From NCBI GenBank assembly GCA_012513245.1, contig JAAZCN010000242.1, positions 1 to 34,087 on the forward strand: a DNA stretch of 34,087 nt. The letters run 5' to 3'. The number at the start of each line of letters is the position of its first letter. The stretch's first letter is position 1. Of the stretch, positions 6,537 to 15,845 are shown piece after piece. The position numbers and the translations under genes are program-made. Below the pieces are notes generated by a model that had not been told where the DNA came from, made no database searches, and saw only the letters and a program-made list of their open reading frames with translations. The DNA comes from Synergistaceae bacterium. GTDB taxonomy: Bacteria > Synergistota > Synergistia > Synergistales > Synergistaceae.

Positions 6537-9500
6537 TTGAGACGAATAAAATTTAACAGCAAAATAGGAATGGTCGCCGCACTGGTAACTACAGTTGTCG
6601 GCATCTTCCTTGTGGTCGTAACTCAGTTTAATTTTCTTGGTGACCTTGTTGTTGACCAGGTAAGCGATGCTGCAAGAGATGCGCTCAACGTTGAGATCCG
6701 GATGTCTCCTTTGACAGGGAATCCCGTAATGGGTTTCAAGGGAGGAGATATGTCTTTTGTCCGTTCCGGTGACAAGCTTCTTAATGTTGATAAAATCGAG
6801 ATCAACCTTTCTATGCTCAGTCTGTTAAAAAATTCACCCCGTGTTTCGACCTTGGTGATAGAGGGACTGGACACAGATTATGATTCACTGCTCAAGATGG
6901 TCCCTGAAAAAATCGAGGGTCAGGACCCAAGAGATATTCCCATAGACAAAATAGTACTGAACAACGTAAAAGTCTCCTCAAAATGGGGACTCCTTGAGCT
7001 CAACGACAGTTCACTGGAACTTCGCGGGCCTAATTGGTTTGCCCCTGCGCTTAAAGGAAAATTCAAAGATATCCCCTTTTCTATATACGGGATAACAAAG
7101 AAAGAGTCTGGAAACTGGGCGCTTGATGGATTTTTGGCGAAACTTGACGAGGGCACCGCAAAAATTTCCGGAGCTGTCTGGCCCATACCTGATTTCAAAG
7201 CCGAAATCAAGGATGCAAATATTCAAAAAATAGCCTCCATATTCCCCAATATTTCGAAATATGGCGTGGTCGGAACTTTATCGGCAAACATGGAAATGAA
7301 GGGCCGGGGAGTAGATATCTTCACCAGGGGAGAAGGTATCCTTAAAAAAGCGGTGTTGAAAGAAATACAGCTTGATGAGGTAGCAGTAAAATGGAAATAC
7401 GAAGAAGGGGTCCTGGACTTAACTGTGGATGAGAGTAAGGTATTCAATTCATCCCTGACCGGAACTCTCAAACTTGATACGCGGACTCCGGGCAAATATC
7501 TTGAGCTCAAGGCTGCGGCGAAAAATCTCCGTTTTTCAGACTGGACCGACAAAATAACGGACGAAATAACGGAAAACACCTCTCTGCTTAAGGGAAACAT
7601 CTCCGCGATCGAGGCTGATCTTAAAGGTCCGCTCAACGCACTGGTAGGAAAGATCGAGATCGCTCCTTCGAACGTGGCATACAATAAGATGAAATTCACA
7701 TCGTTGCAGGGAAAAGCGATTTTTGAAGGAGAACCCTCAGGAACGGTCGATCTTACCGCCCTCAACGAGGGTAGTAAGATACGGCTTACAGGTACGGTAA
7801 GCTTTGCAGAGGGAGTGCCGGTGGATCTGAAACTTGAGGCAAAAGCCATCAAGCTGGAAGAGCTCAGCAAAGCTGTGGGAGAACTGGAAAAATATGACAT
7901 AAAAGGAACGGCGGATGTCTCTGCGCTTATCGGAGGCGAAGTCAGCGACATGAAAATCAAAGCCGATATCACTTCGTCTTCTGCTGAGATGAAAGGCATA
8001 GGAAAGCTTAACAGAGTGAAGGTATCACCGGAATATGATCTTTCAGACGGCTCCTTTACCTTGAGAAATACCTCTCTTCTGTGGAACGGTGCGCAAATAT
8101 CCGCTTCGGGCAACATGAAGAAAACCAACGGTACTCCGGAGCTCTCGTTCAGCGGAACAATAAAGAACGCTTCTTTGGATAAATTCCATGATACCCTTGA
8201 ATTTTTCAAGACGATGGGAATCTCGGGTGACGTTTCCGGATCATGGGCTCTCAAAGGAAAGGCCGATTCACCTGAATTGCTCTTAAAGGTGAGGGCAGCA
8301 AACGGCAGTTTCAGGGGCCTTAGGGTGGATAAATTTTATACGGAGATGACCTATTCCTCAGGAATACTTGACTTTAGCAGGATGGAAGCACGGACCGGCC
8401 CGGGAAGCGCTGACCTTAAATGCAAGATCATCCTGCCAGTGGCAGCTCAGGACGGAAGGCCTTCATCGCCCCTTAAGTGGGATGTGGATTGCAGGATCAA
8501 AGAGGTAGATCTTTCAGCCCTTAATGACCTGTTTGACGCAGGTCAGGACATGGAGGGTCTATGCTCAGGAAAACTTAATATCGCCGATGAAGGGCGCGGC
8601 CTTGAGTGGAACGCCGATCTACGTTCTGATGGGGTCAGATGGCAGCAGTTCGCATCTGAAGAAGCGCAGGCGAGCCTCAAAGGAGGCCCCTGGGGAATAA
8701 AGATCGATAAAGCGACTATAGAATTCCTGAGGGGCAAGCACAGCGTCAGAGGGAGCATAACTCCGCCGGGAGAGGGGAAGCCCTTTTCTGATTCAACTCT
8801 GGATCTAACGATATCATCGAAAAACATAAATATATATGAACTCCTCAGGAAGCACTTGCCGGTCGTAAGGGGAGTACAGGGACTTATCAAGAGCGATATC
8901 AAAGTTTCGGGGACGCTGGAAAAACCTCTTTACAAGGGAAGCGCTATATTTGCTCCCTTTAGATACAGAAGTTTTTTGCTGCCCATGGTTGATGTTGCAA
9001 TTGACGGCAGCCTCACAGATGTGAATATTTCTGAGGCGAAGGCCAGGCTTAAAAGTGGTGAGTTCTTTGCAAAGGGTAGGTTTTTCCTTAAAAACAAAGA
9101 GTGGAGCACCACTCTTGATATCAATGGAACAGGTATGGATCTCCGGCAGATCGGTGTCTACATCCCGGAAGAGTTCAGGGAAAGACTCGGCGGAAATGTT
9201 AATTTCAAGTTTACCGGAAAGGGAGAGGTCGACAATTTTAACGGAGAGGGTTCTTTCTCCTCAGAAAGAATGAGGTTCCTCGGAATAAGAATAAGAAACG
9301 TCAATGCGCCTTTTTATATTTCAGATGGATATGCAGTTATGGAAGATGTAAAGGCTGAGACAAACGGCGGGGCTCTTTCAGGCGGACTTGCGATGGATAT
9401 AAACAAGAGTATCTGGGGAGGCAACCTCACTGTTTTGAGTGCCGACGTGGCTCCAATGATAAAGCAGGCATTTCCCTCCCTTAAGGGATCCATTTCAGGA

Positions 9501-10238
9501 AAGGGAGACCTCAAGATCAGGGCAGGCGGAGAAACCGGAAGGATGAGTACGGTAGAGGCTGCCGGAGTCCTCTTCCTTAGAGACGGAGAAGTTTCAGGTT
9601 TCGAAGCTGTAGAGGCTTCAAAAAAATATACAAAGGGCAAGCCTCTGCTTTTTAAAACGCTTCAGAGTTCATTTACCCTTGATGAAGGGTATCTGACGAT
9701 ACTTCCCGGAAGTCAGGCTGTTGCGCCTCCGGACGATCAGGTCTACCGTTATGTCATGCTTGATGGCCTGATAAGCAATAAAAAAGAGATGAGCCTGTTC
9801 GCAATGGGAAAGGTCAATATACGGGCACTGAACGCACTTCTCGGGGCACTTCAGGGGATCATCAACGTAGGCATGGACTACACAGGAGAGCTTGACACAA
9901 GCGCTCTGCTGCAAAACTTTTTGGGTGGGATCCTTTCCGGGTTTACAAGGACAGACTTCCGCTTTGTGACTATGAATATAAACGGCATTACGAGGTCACC
10001 TGAATTCAGCAACGTGAAGGTAGATAAATCTGAACACATGACCAGCACGAGAAATATCATACCCAAATCTGCGAGTGATCCGAATGAAAAGGACTACTCC
10101 GGCAGGGACACCGTATTCAGGCTTAAGTTTGAAATACCGGTCGGCCCGGGGAGAAGCTACAGTCATGAAGACTTTGAACAGCAAATAATAGAACAGACGC
10201 TGGGTAACATACTGCAGGGTATAAGTTTTGGAAACTAG
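6537..10238 (+). CDS. AsmA/TamB-like envelope protein
   Basis: This 1,233-residue protein has one N-terminal membrane helix (about 12-33) followed by a very long stretch of beta-strand-rich repeats of the kind GxLxLxxxxx, with many strand-turn units. That is the pattern of the AsmA/TamB/YhdP superfamily, whose members form bridge-like grooves for lipid transport or outer-membrane protein assembly between the two membranes. A conserved-looking C-terminal part (about 1120-1233) ends with strands typical of this group. The start is TTG behind AGGGGTG. It heads the operon that includes cobU, overlapping it by 11 bases, an odd partner for cobamide genes. The exact subfamily is not certain. Confidence 0.82.
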   Translation: MRRIKFNSKIGMVAALVTTVVGIFLVVVTQFNFLGDLVVDQVSDAARDALNVEIRMSPLTGNPVMGFKGGDMSFVRSGDKLLNVDKIEINLSMLSLLKNSPRVSTLVIEGLDTDYDSLLKMVPEKIEGQDPRDIPIDKIVLNNVKVSSKWGLLELNDSSLELRGPNWFAPALKGKFKDIPFSIYGITKKESGNWALDGFLAKLDEGTAKISGAVWPIPDFKAEIKDANIQKIASIFPNISKYGVVGTLSANMEMKGRGVDIFTRGEGILKKAVLKEIQLDEVAVKWKYEEGVLDLTVDESKVFNSSLTGTLKLDTRTPGKYLELKAAAKNLRFSDWTDKITDEITENTSLLKGNISAIEADLKGPLNALVGKIEIAPSNVAYNKMKFTSLQGKAIFEGEPSGTVDLTALNEGSKIRLTGTVSFAEGVPVDLKLEAKAIKLEELSKAVGELEKYDIKGTADVSALIGGEVSDMKIKADITSSSAEMKGIGKLNRVKVSPEYDLSDGSFTLRNTSLLWNGAQISASGNMKKTNGTPELSFSGTIKNASLDKFHDTLEFFKTMGISGDVSGSWALKGKADSPELLLKVRAANGSFRGLRVDKFYTEMTYSSGILDFSRMEARTGPGSADLKCKIILPVAAQDGRPSSPLKWDVDCRIKEVDLSALNDLFDAGQDMEGLCSGKLNIADEGRGLEWNADLRSDGVRWQQFASEEAQASLKGGPWGIKIDKATIEFLRGKHSVRGSITPPGEGKPFSDSTLDLTISSKNINIYELLRKHLPVVRGVQGLIKSDIKVSGTLEKPLYKGSAIFAPFRYRSFLLPMVDVAIDGSLTDVNISEAKARLKSGEFFAKGRFFLKNKEWSTTLDINGTGMDLRQIGVYIPEEFRERLGGNVNFKFTGKGEVDNFNGEGSFSSERMRFLGIRIRNVNAPFYISDGYAVMEDVKAETNGGALSGGLAMDINKSIWGGNLTVLSADVAPMIKQAFPSLKGSISGKGDLKIRAGGETGRMSTVEAAGVLFLRDGEVSGFEAVEASKKYTKGKPLLFKTLQSSFTLDEGYLTILPGSQAVAPPDDQVYRYVMLDGLISNKKEMSLFAMGKVNIRALNALLGALQGIINVGMDYTGELDTSALLQNFLGGILSGFTRTDFRFVTMNINGITRSPEFSNVKVDKSEHMTSTRNIIPKSASDPNEKDYSGRDTVFRLKFEIPVGPGRSYSHEDFEQQIIEQTLGNILQGISFGN

Positions 10239-10827
10239 GGACTGCTCAGCATTCAGATCTAAAATAACACTTATCCTGGGAGGGGCAAGGAGCGGGAAAA
10301 GTACCTTTGCAGAGAAACTTGCAATGGATACTCGTGCTTCTGTGACCTACCTCGCTGCCGCAGATGTGCAGGACAGTGAAATGAAGGAACGTATCGCCTT
10401 GCACAAAGAAAGAAGGCCCTCCGGATGGAAGACCATTGAAGGAGATCCATACGAGATATGTCAGGCAACGAAGACGACTAAAGGGGTGCTTCTGCTTGAC
10501 TGTTTAACACTCTGGCTCACCCGCCTCTTCCTTGAGGGCGATGCCGCCGAGGATGCTTCTGAAAAAGAATGGCAGGCACGAGAGACGCAGATACGAGCTC
10601 TGACTGAAGATCTATGCTCTCTCCCTCCTGAAGGCACACATCTTATAATAGTGAGCAATGAAGTGGGGTTTGGCCTTGTGCCATCCTATAAGATGGGCAG
10701 ACGTTTCAGGGATATGCAGGGAAGGATGAACCAGCTCTGCGCATCAAAAGCAGAGAGGGCCGCTCTTATTGTGGCAGGATATCCTATCTGGTTGAAGGGC
10801 GATATGGAGGATAAACATTCGAAATGA
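10228..10827 (+). CDS. cobU: Adenosylcobinamide kinase / adenosylcobinamide-phosphate guanylyltransferase
   Basis: This 199-residue protein is close to the usual CobU/CobP length. It has the P-loop GGARSGKS (18-25), which holds the nucleotide, followed by the region LLLDCLTLWLTRLF and the later VSNEVGFGLVP that is diagnostic of the family. CobU phosphorylates adenosylcobinamide and then transfers GMP to give adenosylcobinamide-GDP. The chosen start is TTG 10228, inside the end of the AsmA-like gene, with AGGG in front. The stop overlaps the start of cobS by four bases (ATGA), so translation is likely coupled. Confidence 0.96.
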   Translation: METRDCSAFRSKITLILGGARSGKSTFAEKLAMDTRASVTYLAAADVQDSEMKERIALHKERRPSGWKTIEGDPYEICQATKTTKGVLLLDCLTLWLTRLFLEGDAAEDASEKEWQARETQIRALTEDLCSLPPEGTHLIIVSNEVGFGLVPSYKMGRRFRDMQGRMNQLCASKAERAALIVAGYPIWLKGDMEDKHSK

Positions 10828-11633
10828 ATAACAAAGAACTTCAGAGCTATCTGAGCAGATTTACGGAAGAGATAAAAAGCAAGAAATACCGGTTTGACCT
10901 CAGAGACCGGTTTGTTGTTGTATGGACTCTATTTTCCAGGATCCCCCTGCCTAAAAAATGGTGGCCGGCAAAAATGCCGCCCGGAAACAGGACTCTCTCG
11001 ATCGCTCCGACAGCAGGAGGCATCCTGGGGCTTTTAACAGGACTTGTAATCGCTTTGGCCGGTATTCTGGGGATCGGAAAGCTTGGATCAGTGTGGATAG
11101 GGGTTTTCTTCTACGCTGCGGCAGGCTGGTCTCTCCATCTGGACGGATGGGGTGACCTCTGGGACGGTATAGGTTCAGGCAGGGAAGGCCGGGAGCTTCG
11201 TGATGTTATGAAGGACAGCAGGATAGGAGCATACGGTGTTACAGGCCTGATACTTGCATTCGGTCTGTGGACTTCATTGCTGGGGTCAGTCGATAATTCT
11301 GAAATGGTTGCGGCCTGCTCTGTTGCTGCCGCTTCAGGAAGGTTTGCCTCATGTTCTGCCGCCTATAAAGGTATATATCCATGGGAGAGCGGAATGGGAA
11401 AAGGCTGGGTAGATACATATACAGGCTATGATCTTTTTACTGCCGGGATATCACTTATCATTTTTATGCCATTTGCCCCAGTCAGATGGATGGTCTCAGC
11501 GGCAGCCGCACTTCTGATAGGTTTTGGAATGGCCGGCTGGATGAATTCAAAGCTTGGCGGAGTCAACGGGGATGTGCTTGGTGCATCCGCAGTAGCAGCG
11601 GAGATAGTCTCTCTTGCGGTATTTGCGATATGA
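10824..11633 (+). CDS. cobS: Adenosylcobinamide-GDP ribazoletransferase (cobalamin synthase)
   Basis: This 269-residue polytopic membrane protein joins adenosylcobinamide-GDP to alpha-ribazole, the final assembly step of the nucleotide loop of cobamides. The family motif appears as HLDGWGDLWDG, keeping the acidic residues of the commoner HLDGLADTADG but with two tryptophans in place of smaller residues. DSRIGAYG follows, also typical. Hydrophobic segments are evident around 60-100, 130-160 and 195-269. It starts at ATG within the cobU stop and ends within the start of the HAD phosphatase gene, so it sits centrally in the overlapping operon. Confidence 0.94.
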   Translation: MNNKELQSYLSRFTEEIKSKKYRFDLRDRFVVVWTLFSRIPLPKKWWPAKMPPGNRTLSIAPTAGGILGLLTGLVIALAGILGIGKLGSVWIGVFFYAAAGWSLHLDGWGDLWDGIGSGREGRELRDVMKDSRIGAYGVTGLILAFGLWTSLLGSVDNSEMVAACSVAAASGRFASCSAAYKGIYPWESGMGKGWVDTYTGYDLFTAGISLIIFMPFAPVRWMVSAAAALLIGFGMAGWMNSKLGGVNGDVLGASAVAAEIVSLAVFAI

Positions 11634-12451
11634 GCATATTCACACCCGGACTTATAGCCTTGGACATGGACGGAACCATATTAAACAGTTCAAGTGAGCT
11701 TTCATCAAGGACAAGGAACGCTCTGAGAGCCGCAATTTCTTGTGGGATCCATGTGGCCGTAGCGACAGGGAGGATGTACCCTTCAGCCCTTCCCGTAATA
11801 AAAGAGATAGGCATCAGCACACCATCTATTTTCTATAACGGAGCAGTAGTGCGCGATCCTGTCTCAGGAGAGATCCTCCTTGAAAGAGGCCTCGGAAAAG
11901 AATTAACTGCCGAGATCCTATCTTTCTATAGGGAAAAGGACTGGTACATCCAGATCTATAGTGACGACAAACTTTATGTTAAAGACAACCATGACCCGAG
12001 GAGCAGGTTCTACGAAAACATATCAAAGATACTGCCTGTATCTTTGGGGGAAGACTTCTGGAATTTTAGTGTAAATTCCACTAAACTTCTGGGTATCGCA
12101 CTGGACGATAGGACTATGGCTCTGATGGCAGAAAAGACCAAATCACGTTTTAACGACAGGATCTACATGGCCACGTCATGGGAAGCATTTGTTGAAATTG
12201 TTCATCCGGAAGTCAACAAGGCCAAAGGGCTTGCACTGGTTGCAGAAAAGCTTGGTGTTGATCCCAAAAATGTCCTCGCGATAGGTGACGGGACCAACGA
12301 TACTGAGATGATCAAATGGGCGGGACATGGCGTCGCCATGGGCAATGCCCCTGATATTGTAAAGGCTGCAGCAGATGAAATAGCTCCTGACAATGACGGT
12401 GACGGGGCGGCTATTATAGTTGAAAGATACCTGGGTCGGGAGGATCAGTGA
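11630..12451 (+). CDS. Cof-type HAD-superfamily phosphatase
   Basis: Starting at ATG 11630, which overlaps the cobS stop, this is a 273-residue HAD class IIB hydrolase. It has motif I DMDGT (nucleophile Asp12, acid/base Asp14), a cap domain in the middle, the lysine region NKAKGLAL and motif IV GDGTNDTEM near the C terminus. Cof-like enzymes dephosphorylate small phosphates such as sugar or cofactor intermediates. A reading frame open from 11486 is an upstream extension into cobS and is unlikely to be used. Its place between cobS and metF suggests a role in cobamide metabolism, for example dephosphorylating alpha-ribazole phosphate, since no cobC is seen; this is only inference. Confidence 0.9.
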   Translation: MSIFTPGLIALDMDGTILNSSSELSSRTRNALRAAISCGIHVAVATGRMYPSALPVIKEIGISTPSIFYNGAVVRDPVSGEILLERGLGKELTAEILSFYREKDWYIQIYSDDKLYVKDNHDPRSRFYENISKILPVSLGEDFWNFSVNSTKLLGIALDDRTMALMAEKTKSRFNDRIYMATSWEAFVEIVHPEVNKAKGLALVAEKLGVDPKNVLAIGDGTNDTEMIKWAGHGVAMGNAPDIVKAAADEIAPDNDGDGAAIIVERYLGREDQ

Positions 12452-13323
12452 TGAGAGATTATTTTGAACAGGCAAAACCAACGATGACTTTTGAAATTTT
12501 TCCTCCCAAGGGCTCGGGTGACCTTGCTTCGATATTTGCAACTGTAGATGCCCTTGCGAGCCTTGCTCCGGACCTCATCAGCGTAACATACGGCGCAGGC
12601 GGTACCAGCAGGGAGAATACAGTTGAAATAGCATCGCAGATACAGAACAGCTATGCTATTCCCGTTCTTGCTCACCTTACATGTGCAGGGAACTCAATAG
12701 AGGACGTAGAACCGGTACTGCAGGTCCTTTCAAAAAACGGGGTAAAGAACATCCTTGCACTCAGGGGAGACCTTGCCGAAGGTGAGACGCTGAAAGACTT
12801 TAAATACGCTTCGGATCTCATCAGATACATCAAATCAAGATATGACTTCAGAGTTTTCGCTGCCTGTTATCCTGAAAAACACATAGAGGCATCCTCAATG
12901 GAGGATGATCTTCGCTGCCTGAAGGAAAAAGCGGACTGTGGCGTCGATGCTTTGATATCACAGCTTTTTTTTGACAACGAACTCTTTTACAGGTTCAGAA
13001 ATCGGGCCAGAGCAATGGGGATAGAGACCCCGATCGTTGCAGGAATAATGCCGATAACCTCCGCTTCTCAGATCAGCCGCATGGTGTCGATGTGCGGCGC
13101 CACTGTGCCGGAAAAGGTCCGGAAAATAATCAAAGCCTTCGGGCACAACAGCATGGCCATGAAAGAGGCGGGCATAGCATACGCAACAGCCCAGATAGTG
13201 GACCTTCTCTCAACGGGAGTGGACGGTATCCATCTCTACACCATGAATCAGCCTGACATAGCGAAGAGGATCTCAGAGAACATAAGGGGTATTCTCTATT
13301 CGCTGAGAGTAAAGCGCGGATGA
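12451..13323 (+). CDS. metF: 5,10-Methylenetetrahydrofolate reductase
   Basis: This 290-residue protein has the MetF family fold signature: TFEIFPPKG near the N terminus, SVTYGAGG, LAHLTCAG, the segment NILALRGD (the flavin/folate site region), and QLFFDNELF, then GIMPITS. It reduces methylenetetrahydrofolate to methyltetrahydrofolate, the methyl donor for MetH encoded next. The ATG at 12451 shares a base with the preceding TGA and lies 8 bases after GGGAGG; a GTG three bases upstream is an alternative. It is separated from metH by about 70 bases. Confidence 0.96.
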   Translation: MRDYFEQAKPTMTFEIFPPKGSGDLASIFATVDALASLAPDLISVTYGAGGTSRENTVEIASQIQNSYAIPVLAHLTCAGNSIEDVEPVLQVLSKNGVKNILALRGDLAEGETLKDFKYASDLIRYIKSRYDFRVFAACYPEKHIEASSMEDDLRCLKEKADCGVDALISQLFFDNELFYRFRNRARAMGIETPIVAGIMPITSASQISRMVSMCGATVPEKVRKIIKAFGHNSMAMKEAGIAYATAQIVDLLSTGVDGIHLYTMNQPDIAKRISENIRGILYSLRVKRG

Positions 13324-13395
13324 AAATTTTCAGACTTATGAGATAAAAGAAGCAGCAATAGAGAGAGCTGCGAATATAAAAAAGAGGTGTCTCCT

Positions 13396-15771
13396 GTGAC
13401 ATTCAGAATAAATGAAAATGAAACCATAGTCTTTGACGGGGCGATGGGGACCATGCTCCAGAAACGGGGACTTAAAAAGGGCGAGATCCCTGAATTGCTC
13501 AACCTCAACTCTCCTGATCTCATCAGATCCATCCATGAAGAATATTTTGACGCAGGATGCGATGTCGTTTCGGCAAATACTTTTGGTGCCAATAGGTACA
13601 AGGCAGAAAAAACGGGCCGTCCTCTTTCAGACCTGGTCTCTTCCGCTGTAGAGATAGCTAAGAAGGCTGCTTCAGGCAGGCAGGGAAAGTATGCTGCACT
13701 GGATATAGGCCCCTGTGGCCGTGTGCTGCAGCCTACGGGAGACCTTCCCTTTGAAGAGGCAGTCGAGGTGTTTTCTGAGATAATAAGGGCAGGGAGCCGG
13801 GCAGGAGCGGATCTCATACTTCTGGAGACCTTTACCGACCTTTATGAATTGAAAGCAGCCCTGATAGCGGCAAAAGAAAATTCAGATCTTCCGGTCCTGG
13901 CTACTATGAGTTTTGAGGAAAACGGTATCTCCTTCTTTGGAGCCACCGTAGAATCGATGGTACTTACCCTGCAGGCTCTAGGCGTTGATGCCCTGGGAGT
14001 GAACTGTTCACTTGGTCCAAAGCAGCTTGTCCCGATAGTTGAGAGGCTGGTTAAAGCAAGCACCATCCCGGTCATGGTTCAGCCGAACGCCGGACTTCCT
14101 CTCTTTGAGAACGGTGAAGCGCGATATGACGTTACCCCGGAAGAGTTTGCCGATCACATAAAAAAATTTGTTGAAGACGGAGCGGTGATAGTAGGCGGAT
14201 GCTGCGGAACAGATCCGGGCTACATCAGGCTTGTAAAAGAACGTATCGAAGGAGTGACTTCACACAGAAAGAGGCCTCCCCTCAAAACGGGGATATGTTC
14301 GCCCTCAAGACCTGTATTTTTCGGAGACGATACTCTGATAATAGGTGAGCGGCTGAATCCCACAGGCAAAAAGGCCCTGCAGGCGGCACTGCGTGCCAAG
14401 GACATGGATCATGTCCTCAAAGAGGCGATCCGTCAGCAGGAGCAGGGAGCTCATATACTTGATGTGAACATGGGACTTCCCGACATAGACGAACCCGAGA
14501 TGCTAAAAAAAGCCGTAATAGAGATCCAGTCCGTAGTGGATCTGCCGCTGCAGCTGGATTCATCCGACCCCAATGCCCTTGAGAAAGCCGCGAGGATCTA
14601 CAATGGCAAACCTCTTATAAACTCAGTGAACGGCAAAAAAGAATCACTGCAGAAAATTCTGCCCATAGCAAAAAAATATGGAGCCGCGGTGCTGGGGCTG
14701 ACTCTGGACGATGAGGGAATCCCCTCTACTGCCGAGGGCAGGCTCAGGATAGCGCGAACCATCATGGAAGAGGCCCGGAAGGTCGGCATTCCCAAAGAGG
14801 ATGTTCTGATCGATTGTCTTGTGATGACCGTCTCTGCGCAGCAGGAACAGGCATCAGAGACCCTCAGGGCTGTCAGGATGGTCCGGGAAGAGCTTGGGCT
14901 GAAAACTGTGCTCGGAGTGAGCAACGTTTCTTTCGGGCTGCCCTCCCGTCCGATAATAAACAGGACTATGCTTACTATGGCGCTTATGCAGGGACTTGAC
15001 GCTGCGATAATGAATCCGGGTGACGAAGGTATGCGGCAGGCAATAGCAGCTTTCAGGGTGCTGATGGGCAAAGATCCTCAGGCCGCAGAATTTATCGCCG
15101 GATATTCAGGGTCAGATGAGAAACAGCCTAAAAAAGAGTCCGAGATGGAGAAAACCTTTGATCTCTCACAGGCAATAAAAAATGGACTGAAGAGAGAGGC
15201 GGAGAAAGCCACCGAGACCCTTCTGTCTAAAATGAGTCCGCTGGAAATTATCGAGAATGAGATCATTCCGTCGCTTGATTCGGTGGGAAAAGATTATGAA
15301 TCTCAGACAATATTCCTTCCGCAGCTGATAAAGTCAGCAGAAGCGGCAAAGTCCTCTTTTGAACTGCTCAGAAGAGAGCTTGCGAAAGAGGGCGCGGAAG
15401 AGGCCAAAGAGAGGGTAAAGATGGTTATCGCAACTGTAGAGGGAGACATTCACGACATAGGGAAAAACATAGTTAAAGTGATAATGGAAAATTATAATTT
15501 CCAGATGATCGACCTCGGAAAAGATGTTCCGCCGGAAAGAGTAGTAGAAGCGGTGAAGGAACACGGCGCCAAGATAGTTGGACTTAGCGCGCTGATGACC
15601 ACCACCGTTTCAAGTATGAAGACTACTATAGACCTCCTGAGAAAAGAGTGTCCGTGGGTCCAAGTCATAGTGGGCGGAGCGGTCCTTACCGACTCCCTTG
15701 CAGAATACGTGGGAGCGGATCACTACGCCAAAGACGCGATGGAGGCAGTTCGGGTGTTGAGTTCAAAATGA
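13396..15771 (+). CDS. metH: Cobalamin-dependent methionine synthase, short form
   Basis: With the GTG at 13396 (behind AAGAGGTG) the protein has 791 residues. Domains in order are: homocysteine-binding barrel (about 1-290) with zinc-binding Cys204, Cys269 and Cys270 (VNCSLGP, GGCCGTD); a pterin-binding barrel (about 310-580) with GERLNPTGKK and DVNMGLPD; and the cobalamin cap and Rossmann domains (about 590-791) with DIHDIGKN, whose His686 is the lower axial ligand. The C-terminal S-adenosylmethionine reactivation domain of long MetH is absent. This short form is known in several anaerobes that use a separate reactivation protein. It is last in the operon that begins with the AsmA-like gene and includes cobU, cobS and metF. 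A GTG at 13387 is possible but too close to the ribosome binding site. Confidence 0.95.
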   Translation: MTFRINENETIVFDGAMGTMLQKRGLKKGEIPELLNLNSPDLIRSIHEEYFDAGCDVVSANTFGANRYKAEKTGRPLSDLVSSAVEIAKKAASGRQGKYAALDIGPCGRVLQPTGDLPFEEAVEVFSEIIRAGSRAGADLILLETFTDLYELKAALIAAKENSDLPVLATMSFEENGISFFGATVESMVLTLQALGVDALGVNCSLGPKQLVPIVERLVKASTIPVMVQPNAGLPLFENGEARYDVTPEEFADHIKKFVEDGAVIVGGCCGTDPGYIRLVKERIEGVTSHRKRPPLKTGICSPSRPVFFGDDTLIIGERLNPTGKKALQAALRAKDMDHVLKEAIRQQEQGAHILDVNMGLPDIDEPEMLKKAVIEIQSVVDLPLQLDSSDPNALEKAARIYNGKPLINSVNGKKESLQKILPIAKKYGAAVLGLTLDDEGIPSTAEGRLRIARTIMEEARKVGIPKEDVLIDCLVMTVSAQQEQASETLRAVRMVREELGLKTVLGVSNVSFGLPSRPIINRTMLTMALMQGLDAAIMNPGDEGMRQAIAAFRVLMGKDPQAAEFIAGYSGSDEKQPKKESEMEKTFDLSQAIKNGLKREAEKATETLLSKMSPLEIIENEIIPSLDSVGKDYESQTIFLPQLIKSAEAAKSSFELLRRELAKEGAEEAKERVKMVIATVEGDIHDIGKNIVKVIMENYNFQMIDLGKDVPPERVVEAVKEHGAKIVGLSALMTTTVSSMKTTIDLLRKECPWVQVIVGGAVLTDSLAEYVGADHYAKDAMEAVRVLSSK

Positions 15772-15845
15772 AACTATTGACGGCACGTCGGGCCCTATTT
15801 GAAGAGATCAAGAAGGCTGAAGCCGTCAACGCTGTCTATTATTGA
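15768..15845 (+). CDS. Short reading frame overlapping the metH stop; doubtful
   Basis: ATG 15768 overlaps the metH TGA in an ATGA junction, the same coupling used elsewhere in this operon, and opens 25 codons (MKLLTARRALFEEIKKAEAV...). It runs 51 bases into the 3' end of the convergent TPR gene. It may be the stump of a gene that once followed metH, a genuine small peptide, or chance. I do not recognise it. Confidence 0.2.
   Translation: MKLLTARRALFEEIKKAEAVNAVYY

Noticed and set aside
7223..8254. A 343-codon reverse-strand frame inside the AsmA-like gene
   Set aside because: It is serine/phenylalanine-rich with no domain and no ribosome binding site, and it mirrors a continuous forward protein, so it is a shadow.
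11486..11629. Longer N terminus for the HAD phosphatase
   Set aside because: The extension overlaps cobS by 148 bases and adds residues unlike any HAD protein; the ATG at 11630 fits the ATGA coupling and motif I position.
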